From assembly GCF_026013475.1 (NCBI RefSeq), contig NZ_JAPDPH010000030.1, forward strand, positions 1 through 47,915: a stretch of 47,915 nucleotides of DNA, in the 5' to 3' direction. The notes beneath the pieces are model-generated. The model saw only the letters and a program-made list of their open reading frames with translations, had not been told where the DNA came from and made no database searches. The translations under genes were made by a program, and so were the position numbers. Shown one piece after another: positions 31,543-39,531 of this stretch (the stretch's first letter is position 1; every line of letters starts with the position of its first letter). This stretch comes from Micromonospora yasonensis (GTDB lineage Bacteria > Actinomycetota > Actinomycetes > Mycobacteriales > Micromonosporaceae).

Positions 31543-33197
31543 TGTGGCGCGATCACCTGACCGAAATCATCATCTTCACCTTCCTCTTCCTGCTGGTCAG
31601 CGCGATGGGGTTCGTGGCCGCCCGGTGGCGGGCGCCGCGCGACATGGCGCACCTGGACGAGTGGGGGCTGGGCGGCCGCAGCTTCGGCGGCTGGATCACC
31701 TGGTTCCTGGTCGGCGGTGACCTCTACACCGCGTACACCTTCGTGGCGGTGCCGGCGCTGATCTTCGGGGCCGGCGCGGCCGGCTTCTTCGCCGTGCCGT
31801 ACACGATCGTCATCTACCCGATGGTGTTCCTGGTGCTCTGCCGGCTCTGGTCGGTCTCGCACCGGCACGGGTTCGTCACCCCGGCGGACTTCGTCCGCAA
31901 CCGGTTCGACTCGCCGATCCTCGCGCTGCTGATCGCGATCACCGGCATCGTGGCGACGATGCCGTACATCGCGTTGCAGTTGGTCGGCATCGAGGCGGTG
32001 CTCAAGACGATGGGCGTGACGGGGGACAGCGCGCTCGCCCGGCACCTGCCGATCATCATCGCGTTCGCCATCCTGGCCGCGTACACGTACCAGTCCGGAC
32101 TGCGCGCGCCGGCGCTGATCGCGTTCGTGAAGGACTCGCTGATCTACATCGTGATCCTGGTCGCGGTCTTCTACCTGCCCTACAAGCTCGGCGGCTGGGG
32201 GAGCATCTTCGACGCGGCGGACGCGAAGTTCAAGGCGACTCCGGCGCCGGGTGACGGGATCCTGCTCAACGCCAACAACCAGCTCCAGTACGTCACCCTG
32301 GCGTTCGGCTCGGCGCTGGCGCTCTTCCTCTACCCGCACAGCATCACCGGCGTGCTGGCCAGCCGGAACCGGGGCGTGATCAAGCGGAACATGTCCGCGC
32401 TGCCGGCGTACAGCCTGCTGCTCGGGCTGATCGCGCTGCTCGGCTACATGGCCATCGCGGCGGGCGTGAAGCCGCTGCCCGGCGCCAAGGCCGGCAGTGT
32501 CGACGGCAACACGGTGGTGCCGCTGCTGTTCGACAAGCAGTTCCCGGACTGGTTCGCGGGCGTCGCGTACGCGGCCATCGGCATCGGGGCGCTGGTGCCG
32601 GCGGCGATCATGTCGATCGCGGCGGCAAACCTGTTCACCCGCAACATCTACAAGGAGTACCTGAAGCGGGACGCCACCCCGGCGCAGGAGGCGAACGTCT
32701 CGAAGATCGCCTCGCTGGTGGTCAAGGTCGGCGCGGTGGCCTGCATCGTCTTCCTCGACCCGCAGTTCTCCATCGACCTGCAGCTCATCGGTGGCGTGAT
32801 CATCCTGCAGACGCTGCCGGCGGTGGCGCTGGGCCTCTACACCCGCTGGTTCCACCGGGGGGCGCTGATCGCCGGCTGGGTGGCCGGCATGGGCCTGGGC
32901 ATGTGGATGCTCTACCAGGTAGCCAACCCGACGACCGGCAAGAAGCACTTCGCCGGTTCGGCGTTCCCGCTGGAGAAGTTCGGCTTCGACACCCCGAAGA
33001 CGATCTACGTCGGGATCGTCGCGGTGCTGGTCAACCTGGCCGTCGCCGCGCTGCTGACCCTGGTGCTGCGGGCCGCGAAGGTGGCCGACGGGGTGGACGG
33101 CACCACCCCGGACGACTACTTCGCCGACGAGGGCGACCCCCGCGTCACCCCCGGCGCCACCCGCGACGCGGATTCCGCCCCGGAGCCGGTCGCCTGA
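31542..33197 (+). CDS. sodium:solute symporter, monocarboxylate (MctP/MctC) type
   Basis: A 551-residue transporter with about 13 membrane segments, in the SSS family. DEWGLGGRSFGGWITWFLVGGDLYTAYTFVAVPAL is the typical start of the core, and FLYPHSITGVLASRNRGVIKRNMSALPAYSLLLGL marks the monocarboxylate branch (acetate, propionate, pyruvate or lactate uptake in characterised relatives). The C-terminal tail is acidic. It is translationally coupled to DUF3311. A palindromic repeat and a terminator follow. Substrate choice is an inference. Confidence 0.9.
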   Translation: MWRDHLTEIIIFTFLFLLVSAMGFVAARWRAPRDMAHLDEWGLGGRSFGGWITWFLVGGDLYTAYTFVAVPALIFGAGAAGFFAVPYTIVIYPMVFLVLCRLWSVSHRHGFVTPADFVRNRFDSPILALLIAITGIVATMPYIALQLVGIEAVLKTMGVTGDSALARHLPIIIAFAILAAYTYQSGLRAPALIAFVKDSLIYIVILVAVFYLPYKLGGWGSIFDAADAKFKATPAPGDGILLNANNQLQYVTLAFGSALALFLYPHSITGVLASRNRGVIKRNMSALPAYSLLLGLIALLGYMAIAAGVKPLPGAKAGSVDGNTVVPLLFDKQFPDWFAGVAYAAIGIGALVPAAIMSIAAANLFTRNIYKEYLKRDATPAQEANVSKIASLVVKVGAVACIVFLDPQFSIDLQLIGGVIILQTLPAVALGLYTRWFHRGALIAGWVAGMGLGMWMLYQVANPTTGKKHFAGSAFPLEKFGFDTPKTIYVGIVAVLVNLAVAALLTLVLRAAKVADGVDGTTPDDYFADEGDPRVTPGATRDADSAPEPVA

Positions 33198-33202
33198 GGT
33201 GT

Positions 33203-33261
33203 AAGGAGGGCCCCCTGTTAACGCCTCGCGTTGTACAGGGGGCCCCTGTTAACACTTGGGG
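33203..33261. repeat. GGGGCCCC palindromic repeat, copy B
   Basis: Same family as the copy at 28166: AAGGAGGGCCCCC, TGTTAACGCCTCGCGTTGTACA and GGGGGCCCCTGTTAACACTTGGGG. Outer arms pair as GGGCCCCCTGT / ACAGGGGGCCC, and the centre forms its own small hairpin, AACGC-CTC-GCGTT. It lies between the convergent symporter and MarR genes. Confidence 0.85.
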
Positions 33262-33265
33262 CACC

Positions 33266-33297
33266 CGCAACCGGCGCCATCAGCGGCGCCGGTTGCG
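33266..33297. terminator. bidirectional hairpin at convergent gene ends
   Basis: CGCAACCGGCGCC / GGCGCCGGTTGCG, 13 perfect pairs with loop ATCAGC. It covers the last codons and stop of the MarR gene and would end transcription from both sides. Confidence 0.7.
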
Positions 33298-33747
33298 AGC
33301 GTCCAGGGCCTCGTTGAGGCGGTGCAGCATGTCCGCGAGGGTGTCCCGGTCGTCGCTGGTCCAGCCGGCGAGGATGTCGCCGTAGAGCCGGGTGCGGGCC
33401 GCCCGCACGGCCGCCATCCGCTGCAGGCCGGCGGGGGTGGGCGAGATCACGGTGCCGCGCCCGTCGGCCGGGTCGGGGGTACGGGCGATCAGGCCGTCCC
33501 GCTGCAGCGCGGAGACCTGCCGGGTGACCGTGGAGCCGTCGAGGTTCAGCCGGGCGGCCAGGGCGGAGACGTTCTGCGGGCCGGCCTGGTCCAGGTGCCG
33601 CAGGATCACGTACGCGGCCCGGTCCAGCACCCGGTGCTCGGCGGTGCCGGTGGCCCGACGGGTCGCCTCGCCCAGCCGCATGAGCAGCGCGACCTCGGTC
33701 TCGATCCGGCCGAGTGTGACCTCTTCCGTGTTGTCGTCGTCCCTCAT
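33280..33747 (-). CDS. MarR-family transcriptional regulator
   Basis: A 155-residue winged-helix regulator. The DNA-binding part is AAYVILRHLDQAGPQNVSALAARLNLDGSTVTRQVSALQRDGLIARTPDPADGRGTVISPTPAGLQRM, with the beta-wing at DPADGRGT. ATG at 33747 lies directly beside two TGTATGATACA-type sites in the divergent promoter shared with an MFS efflux-type gene. It most likely represses both genes; the inducer is unknown. The terminator hairpin overlaps its 3' end. Confidence 0.93.
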   Translation of the reverse strand: MRDDDNTEEVTLGRIETEVALLMRLGEATRRATGTAEHRVLDRAAYVILRHLDQAGPQNVSALAARLNLDGSTVTRQVSALQRDGLIARTPDPADGRGTVISPTPAGLQRMAAVRAARTRLYGDILAGWTSDDRDTLADMLHRLNEALDARNRRR

Positions 33748-33748
33748 A

Positions 33749-33785
33749 GCTGTATGATACAGGTGATTTACCTGTACGATACAGC
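33749..33785. promoter_or_regulatory. double MarR operator
   Basis: Two matching sites, TGTATGATACA (33751-33761) and TGTACGATACA (33773-33783), have centres 22 bases apart, two DNA turns. The first is a perfect palindrome. Together they form a larger inverted repeat with two mismatches. They fill the gap between the divergent MarR and MFS genes. Confidence 0.75.
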
Positions 33786-33803
33786 TATCTGGGAGGTTGC
33801 GGA

Positions 33804-35036
33804 GTGGATCGGCGTTCCGAGCCCAACCGCAGTGCCATCTACGCCACCACGCTGGTGGCCTTCCTCGCCATCGCCGGCATCGCCGTGGTGGACCCGATCC
33901 TGCCGGCCATCGGCGAGGCGATCGGGGTCACCGCCTGGCAGGTCGAGCTGCTCTTCACCGCGTACATCGCGGTGATGGCGGTCGGCATGATCCCGGCGAC
34001 CCTGGCCAGCGGGAAGTTCGGCTTCAAACCGGTGCTGATCACCGGCGTCTCGGTGGTCGGCCTGGCCGCGATCCTCGCCTCGTTCAGCAACGACATCGTG
34101 CAGCTCTCCGTGCTGCGCGGCGTGTGGGGCCTGGGCAACGCGATGTTCTTCGCCACCGCCATGGTGGTGCTGGTCAACCTCGCCAACGACCGGGAATGGG
34201 TGGTCGGCCTCTTCGAGACCGCGCTCGGCCTCGGTTTCGCCGTGGGCCCGCTGCTCGGCGGCCTGCTCGGCGAGGTGAGCTGGCGACTGCCCTTCTTCGT
34301 CTGCGGCGTCTTCATGGTGCTGGCGCTGGCCGTCGCCTCCCGCAAGCTCCGCGAGCCGGCCAACAAGCAGGCCCCGGTACGCGTCGGCCAGATCTTCTCC
34401 ACCTACCGCAAGCCGGCGTTCATCACCCTCTGCGTGGTCACCGCCGCCTACAACTTCGTCTTCTTCGTGGTGCTCGGCTACACGCCGCTGTACCTGCACC
34501 TCGACGTCATCCCGTTGGGTCTGGCGTTCACCGGCTGGGGCCTCGGCCTGGCCGCCGGCATCCTGCTGATCGGCCACCGGCTGGCGCACCGGATCGGCGC
34601 GGTGCAGACCGTCGGCGTCGCCGTCGTCGGCCTGCTGGGCTGCATGGTCCTCTTCGCCACCTCCACCGGCACCGCGATGTCGCTGGTGGTGCTGGTGCTC
34701 GCCGGTCTGTGCATGGGCCTGGCCAACGCCAACCTCACCGACCTGGCGCTCGGCCTCGGCTCCAGCGACCGCCGCGTCGCCACCGGCGCGTTCAACCTGG
34801 TCCGCTGGGGTGCCGCCGCGCCGGCCCCGATCATCTCCGGCAAGCTCGCCGAGCACGGCCTGGCCCTGCCGTTCTGGGTCGGCTTCGGGGTGCTCGCCGT
34901 CGGCGTGCTGGTCTACCTCGCCTTCGGGCACGTGATGGCCGCCGGCTACGGCGAGCGGGTGCTCTGGTCCCGGTGGAACTCGGCCGCCCGGCGCAACGAG
35001 CACGCCCCCGAGGAACCGGTCGGCGAGGCCTACTGA
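33804..35036 (+). CDS. MFS transporter, drug-efflux type
   Basis: A 410-residue major facilitator with 12 membrane segments. Marks of the DHA1-type drug:proton antiporters are FLAIAGIAVVDPILPAIGEAIG in the first helix, LASGKFGFKPVLITGVSV between helices 2 and 3, and LFETALGLGFAVGPLLGGLLG (motif C, GxxxGPxxGG) in helix 5. GTG at 33804 follows GGGAGG. Divergent from the MarR gene with a double operator between them, so inducible efflux is likely. Substrate is unknown. Confidence 0.9.
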   Translation: MDRRSEPNRSAIYATTLVAFLAIAGIAVVDPILPAIGEAIGVTAWQVELLFTAYIAVMAVGMIPATLASGKFGFKPVLITGVSVVGLAAILASFSNDIVQLSVLRGVWGLGNAMFFATAMVVLVNLANDREWVVGLFETALGLGFAVGPLLGGLLGEVSWRLPFFVCGVFMVLALAVASRKLREPANKQAPVRVGQIFSTYRKPAFITLCVVTAAYNFVFFVVLGYTPLYLHLDVIPLGLAFTGWGLGLAAGILLIGHRLAHRIGAVQTVGVAVVGLLGCMVLFATSTGTAMSLVVLVLAGLCMGLANANLTDLALGLGSSDRRVATGAFNLVRWGAAAPAPIISGKLAEHGLALPFWVGFGVLAVGVLVYLAFGHVMAAGYGERVLWSRWNSAARRNEHAPEEPVGEAY

Positions 35037-35055
35037 CCTTTCCCTCCTGGTGGAT

Positions 35056-35093
35056 GGACCGCCCCGGGCGCAGCGTCGCGCCCGGGGCGGTCC
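35056..35093. terminator. 16-bp bidirectional hairpin
   Basis: GGACCGCCCCGGGCGC pairs perfectly with GCGCCCGGGGCGGTCC over loop AGCGTC, between the convergent MFS and TSUP genes. Confidence 0.8.
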
Positions 35094-35108
35094 GTCGTTG
35101 CGAGTCGG

Positions 35109-35870
35109 TCAGCGCAGCGCACGCCAGAGCAGGAAGAGGCCGATCACCGTGCCGAACACCACGATGACGGTCTTCAGCACGACTGGCGGCAGCCGCCGGA
35201 CCAGCCGGGCGCCCACGTACCCGCCGATCAGGGTGGCCGGCGCGACCACCGCGACCGCCGCCCAGTCCACCGGGCCGAAGAGCGCGAACACCACCAGCGT
35301 GGTCAGCCCCACCACGGCCGAGAGCAGGTTCTTGATGGCCGACACCCGGGCCAGCGTCGCGTCCAGCACCAGGGCCAGGCCAGCCACCAGCATCACCCCG
35401 AGCGCCGCGCCGAAATAGCCGCCGTACACGGTGCCGAGCCCGACCATGGCCTGCACGGTGAGGGTACGGCGGCGCGGGCTGAGCTCGGCCGGATGGCCGA
35501 CCAGCCGGCGCAGCGGGTCCTGGAACGCCAGCACGGCGGTCGCGCCCAGCACCAGGAACGGCACCACCAGCTCGAATGCCCGCGCCGGGGTGGCCAGCAG
35601 CAGCACGCTGCCGACTATCGTGCCGAATACGGCGGTGGGCAGCAGACTCCACAGCCGACGACCATGCGGCAGATCCTGCCGGCTGCCGGCGACGCTCGCC
35701 ACGTAGCCCGGGAACACCGAGACCGAGTTGCTGACGTTCGCCGGCACCGGCGGCAGGCCGGTCGCGATCAGCGCCGGGAAGGTGATCAGGGAGCCACCCC
35801 CGGCCACCGCGTTCACCGTGCCCGCGGCGAGACCGGCGGCGAGCAGAAGCGCGGCGTCGGAGAGGTTCAT
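35109..35870 (-). CDS. TSUP-family permease (TauE/SafE-like)
   Basis: A 253-residue membrane protein with about eight membrane segments in two halves. The repeated TSUP motifs are AAGLAAGTVNAVAGGGSLITFPALIATGLPP with NVSNSVSVFPGYV in the first half and VGLGTVYGGYFGAALGVMLVAGLALV with AIKNLLSAVVGL in the second. Members export sulfite, sulfonates or other organic anions. ATG at 35870 begins MNLSDAALLLAAGL. It stands alone, divergent from the second sigma-factor gene, so its substrate cannot be inferred from neighbours. Confidence 0.9.
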   Translation of the reverse strand: MNLSDAALLLAAGLAAGTVNAVAGGGSLITFPALIATGLPPVPANVSNSVSVFPGYVASVAGSRQDLPHGRRLWSLLPTAVFGTIVGSVLLLATPARAFELVVPFLVLGATAVLAFQDPLRRLVGHPAELSPRRRTLTVQAMVGLGTVYGGYFGAALGVMLVAGLALVLDATLARVSAIKNLLSAVVGLTTLVVFALFGPVDWAAVAVVAPATLIGGYVGARLVRRLPPVVLKTVIVVFGTVIGLFLLWRALR

Positions 35871-35993
35871 GGTTACCGGAGGCTAGTACGACCCCGCCGG
35901 AACTCAACTTTTCGTTACCCTCCCGCGTCGTTCCCAGCGAACGAGCCTGACGAAGGGAGCGAGCCGTGCATCGTCACGACGGGGGGCCGGCCG

Positions 35994-36503
35994 GTGGATG
36001 ATCCGGAGTTCCGCGAGTTCGTGCAGGTCCACTACGCCGACCTGCTGCGCACCGCGTACCTGCTGACCGGCAACCGCGACGCCGCCCAGGACCTGGTGCA
36101 CGTGGCGCTGCTGAAGGTGATGCGGCACTGGCAGCGGGTCGACGAACCGATGGCGTACGTGCGGCGGGCGATGGTGAACGAGCGGACCAGCCGCTGGCGC
36201 CGCATCGGGCTGCGGGAGCTGCTCACCTCGACGGTGCCGGAGCGGGTCGGCCCGGACAGCACCGACGGGGTGGCGGTCCGGGACGAACTGCTCGCCGCGC
36301 TGGACCGGCTGCCGGTCCGGATGCGCACCGTGCTGGTGCTGCGCTACTGGGAGGACCTGCCCGAGGCGGAGGTGGCCGCTGTCCTGGGCTGCTCCCTCGG
36401 GACGGTGAAGAGCCAGGCGGCCCGCGGGCTGGCCCGGCTGCGGGAGGTGCTGGCCGAGCCGCGGCCACGGATGGCCGGCGGGTTGCTGGGGGAGCGGGCA
36501 TGA
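35994..36503 (+). CDS. SigE-family ECF-type RNA polymerase sigma factor (second)
   Basis: A 169-residue sigma factor. Region 2 reads FREFVQVHYADLLRTAYLLTGNRDAAQDLVHVALLKVMRHW and region 4 LDRLPVRMRTVLVLRYWEDLPEAEVAAVLGCSLGTVKSQAARGLARLRE. GTG at 35994 starts VDDPEFREF after a G-rich stretch; the long upstream frame is antisense to TSUP and rejected. The stop overlaps the following membrane-protein start as ATGA. It is a paralogue of the sigma factor at 11290, with the same kind of coupled partner. Confidence 0.9.
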   Translation: MDDPEFREFVQVHYADLLRTAYLLTGNRDAAQDLVHVALLKVMRHWQRVDEPMAYVRRAMVNERTSRWRRIGLRELLTSTVPERVGPDSTDGVAVRDELLAALDRLPVRMRTVLVLRYWEDLPEAEVAAVLGCSLGTVKSQAARGLARLREVLAEPRPRMAGGLLGERA

Positions 36504-37909
36504 GTGTGAACGAACTGCGGGCGGGGCTGGCCCGGATCGCCGAGACGGTGGTGCCGGGCGAGGACCCGTACGAGCGGCTGATGCGGCACGCACGGCGGCG
36601 CCGGCGGTACCGATGGGCCGGCGCGGGCGCGCTGCTCGCCGGGCTGCTCGCCACCGTGCTGGTCGTGCCCGCCACCGGGGTCGGAGGCCTGCCCACCTGG
36701 CTCCGCGACCCAGCGGGCGGGTCCGGCTATCCGGTCACCAGTGACTGGGTCTGGCGGCTCCTCGACTCGCCCACCCGGGGCAGCCTCGGAGCCGACCGGC
36801 CGCTGGTCGACGAGCTGACCCGGGTTTTCGACCAGGATCGCGACCGGGTCGGGATGAGCCGCGCCCTGCCGACCGTGAAGGTGCTCTTCGCCGACGACAC
36901 CGCCGGGGTACGCACCGTCGTGGTCGCCTACCACTCCGACACCGCTGCGGCGCTGGTGTCGAGGACCGGACCGGTCAGGGCCGCGCCGCGGCAGCTCGTC
37001 CGCGCCGGCGGCGTGAGCAACCTGCCGGTGTCACCGTTTTCCGTCCTCGGTGACAGCATCCACGGAACCACCTGGCTGCTCGGCCTCGCCCCGGCCGGCT
37101 GCACCGTCACCGCCGCCCAGTCCGCGACGGTGGACGCCGACGGCGCGGTGCGACGGACCTGGCAGAGCGTCCCCACGCCGGGCTACCTCCTCCTCACCGA
37201 AGAGCGCATCCGCGGCTGGTGGCGGGTCGAGTGCGACGGTGCGATCCGGGAGCAGGGGCCGGTCGGCTTCCGCGTCGGGGAGTTCACCAGCGGATCGGGC
37301 CCTGCCCAGGGTGACGAGCTCAGGGCGGCGGAACAGGCGGCGGTGGCGTCGTACCAGGTGCTCGCCGAGGGCGCGGGCCTGCCAGCCGAACCCGCCCCGG
37401 TGCGCCGCTGGTCCGGCCGGATCCCCGGCGAGGGCATCCCGGCCTCCATCGCCGGGCCGGCCTCGGGCATCGGGCCGTACGTCCTCCAGCTCGGCACCAC
37501 TCCGAAGGCCCTCCTGGCCACGGCCGGGCCGGACGACACCCGACCCGACGACACCGAAACCCTCGCGGCGAGCCGGGCCGACTGGGCGCTGGTGGCCACT
37601 GCCGTCAGCACCTCCCCGGGGCTGGTCGCCGTACGCGTGCCGGCCCGGTCCGGTGGGCACGCGGTCCTCACCGACCAGCTGCTGGTCGCCCCGGCGTCCG
37701 GGGAAGCCGCCGAGGTGGAGGCCGTCGGAACCGGGGGCCGTTCGACCGCCCCGGTGGACAACGGTTTCGCGATCCTCACCGTGCCGATGGGCGCGGACGT
37801 CACCCTGCGGGCGCTGGACGCGAACGGAAACCTCCTCGCCGCGCAGCGGCTGCGCGAGCCGGCGGCGGGAGAGCGCATCTTCAACGAGGAGCTCATCTCG
37901 GCCTGGTAG
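36500..37909 (+). CDS. single-pass membrane protein coupled to sigma factor
   Basis: A 469-residue protein of unknown function. Residues 1-40 are cytoplasmic (MSVNELRAGLARIAETVVPGEDPYERLMRHARRRRRYRW), residues 41-62 form a membrane helix, and the rest is extracytoplasmic, without a family I recognise. ATG at 36500 overlaps the sigma-factor stop by four bases, so it is a candidate regulator or sensor of that factor. The topology matches the partner of the other sigma factor at 9935, but the outer part lacks clear propeller repeats. Confidence 0.7.
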   Translation: MSVNELRAGLARIAETVVPGEDPYERLMRHARRRRRYRWAGAGALLAGLLATVLVVPATGVGGLPTWLRDPAGGSGYPVTSDWVWRLLDSPTRGSLGADRPLVDELTRVFDQDRDRVGMSRALPTVKVLFADDTAGVRTVVVAYHSDTAAALVSRTGPVRAAPRQLVRAGGVSNLPVSPFSVLGDSIHGTTWLLGLAPAGCTVTAAQSATVDADGAVRRTWQSVPTPGYLLLTEERIRGWWRVECDGAIREQGPVGFRVGEFTSGSGPAQGDELRAAEQAAVASYQVLAEGAGLPAEPAPVRRWSGRIPGEGIPASIAGPASGIGPYVLQLGTTPKALLATAGPDDTRPDDTETLAASRADWALVATAVSTSPGLVAVRVPARSGGHAVLTDQLLVAPASGEAAEVEAVGTGGRSTAPVDNGFAILTVPMGADVTLRALDANGNLLAAQRLREPAAGERIFNEELISAW

Positions 37910-37917
37910 CGGACGGT

Positions 37918-37946
37918 GCGGGAGCGGTCGTCCCCGCCGCTCCCGC
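37918..37946 (+). terminator. hairpin after sigma-factor operon
   Basis: GCGGGAGCGG / CCGCTCCCGC, ten perfect pairs with a nine-base loop, beginning nine bases after the stop of the membrane-protein gene. Confidence 0.65.
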
Positions 37947-38050
37947 CCGGCTCGCCGACGGGCGCCCGCTGGCGGCGACCGTCCCCGACCGCCTGAAAGG
38001 ATGCCGGGTCCCGTTGTTTCGACGCGCCGCCGCAGGACCGGCCGCCGGCG

Positions 38051-38068
38051 GTATACCGGCCGTATACT
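38051..38068 (+). promoter_or_regulatory. leaderless promoter with paired GTATAC sites
   Basis: GTATAC occurs at 38051-38056 and 38062-38067, centres 11 bases apart. The second site contains TATACT (38063-38068), a strong -10 element whose expected start point is at or within a base of the ATG at 38075. The gene is therefore probably leaderless and repressed by a ribbon-helix-helix-type protein on the two sites, likely its own product. Confidence 0.6.
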
Positions 38069-38074
38069 GCGCCC

Positions 38075-38359
38075 ATGGACACGACGATCAAGGTGAGCGC
38101 CGAGGTGCGGGACCGGTTGGCGGTGCTGGCCCGAGAGCGGGGCGTCACGATACGCGACCTGGTGTCCGGATTGGCGTACGCCACACCCACCCGTGGCGAA
38201 CTCGGGGACCGCGCCGCCAAGGCGGAGGCCTACCTTCGGTCCCGTCTCGCCGCCGATCTCGCCGAGGCGGACCTGGCCCGGGCGGATGCGGTGTGGGTGG
38301 ACCTCGAGGCCGGTGACGTGCCGGAGAGCTTGGCTTCGCCTCGGCGCCCTGCCGCGTGA
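38075..38359 (+). CDS. RHH-type antitoxin-like protein
   Basis: A 94-residue protein. Residues 1-32, MDTTIKVSAEVRDRLAVLARERG then VTIRDLVSGL, fit a ribbon-helix-helix DNA-binding fold as in VapB or CopG antitoxins. The rest is an Ala/Asp/Glu-rich helical tail suited to bind a partner. It sits on a leaderless promoter with paired GTATAC sites, and its stop overlaps the next gene as GTGA. This is the standard arrangement of a type II toxin-antitoxin operon; activity is inferred. Confidence 0.7.
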   Translation: MDTTIKVSAEVRDRLAVLARERGVTIRDLVSGLAYATPTRGELGDRAAKAEAYLRSRLAADLAEADLARADAVWVDLEAGDVPESLASPRRPAA

Positions 38360-38742
38360 CCATGGCCGGTGTCGTGTTCGATCACAGCGCCCTGCTCGCC
38401 TTCGGGGCGGGGCACCGGCTGCTCTCCGCTCTCGTCGTCCAGGCACATCGCGGGTCCAACCGTCGGCTCTTCGTGCCGGCGCTCTGTCTGGCAGCCGCCT
38501 CCGCGCGGCGTCCGGCCCTCGGCGAGCACGTCGGGGCGTTGCCGATGATGGACGTCGCCGAGCTGCGGTATCCGGGCGCGCTCGCCGTGGGGCAGTTGGT
38601 GAAGCAGGGCGTGGACTGGCAACTGGCCCACGCGGTGGTGCTCGGCCGTCCTGATCCCGAGTGGCCCGAGGGGCGCCCGGTGCTCACCGAGTCACCGAAG
38701 GCGTATGCCGGGCTGGGCGTGGTGACGATCGACATCGGCTGA
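38356..38742 (+). CDS. PIN-like putative toxin, possibly degenerate
   Basis: A 128-residue protein coupled by GTGA to the antitoxin-like gene. The N-terminus, GVVFDHSALLAFGAG, resembles the first PIN strand and acidic residue (DxSAL) of VapC nucleases. The middle (LFVPALCLAAASARRP) fits the second helix region. The later conserved acidic residues are hard to place: the C-terminus reads VLTESPKAYAGLGVVTIDIG, where VapC has TxD. It may be a distant or inactive PIN protein. A role as toxin is inferred from position. Confidence 0.6.
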   Translation: MTMAGVVFDHSALLAFGAGHRLLSALVVQAHRGSNRRLFVPALCLAAASARRPALGEHVGALPMMDVAELRYPGALAVGQLVKQGVDWQLAHAVVLGRPDPEWPEGRPVLTESPKAYAGLGVVTIDIG

Positions 38743-38803
38743 GCGACCGTCATGCGGCTGGGTGGGAAATGGGCGCGGCGGTGCCGTCGTTAGGATGATG
38801 AGC

Positions 38804-39226
<423 letters not shown>

Positions 39227-39229
39227 CCA

Positions 39230-39531
39230 TCAGGTCAGAGCCGCGATCAAGGCTTTGACCTGGTTCTATTTCCTGGCGTCGATGGTCGTCGTCGGTCAAC
39301 ATTGGTCGCCGTTTCATGGCCTGGCGACGGCCTGACGGCCTGGAAACGGCCTGATCTTGGGCGGCGGAGCTTCAGTTTGGAAGAGCGTGCTCAAGCGATC
39401 GCGATGTCCGAAACGCCCTGCAGGGGCTGCAGAGCTTCTTGCCTCTCGTGCCTACTGATGACCGCTGGGTGCCACGGTTACTGGCCCGTGGATGGCCCAT
39501 CGGCGTGACCTGATGTCGGTACGCTCCCGTG
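39230..39531. other. left-arm region of the element
   Basis: No gene. The first 150 bases are about 80% identical to the stretch after the right core (41033 onward), including the hexamer array and the later block CGGAGCTTCAGTTTG. TACGCT at 39520-39525 is a plausible -10 element for a leaderless NUDIX message. Confidence 0.6.
39318..39353. repeat. four-hexamer arm-site array, left (GGCCTG)
   Basis: GGCCTG occurs at 39318, 39329, 39337 and 39348, giving spacings 11, 8 and 11. The first hexamer starts 88 bases after the end of the attachment core. The arrangement suits arm-type binding sites of a tyrosine integrase or its directionality factor. Confidence 0.65.

Noticed and set aside
35493..35993. 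Upstream extension of the second sigma factor
   Set aside because: It overlaps the TSUP permease on the opposite strand and has no family similarity before residue VDDPEF.
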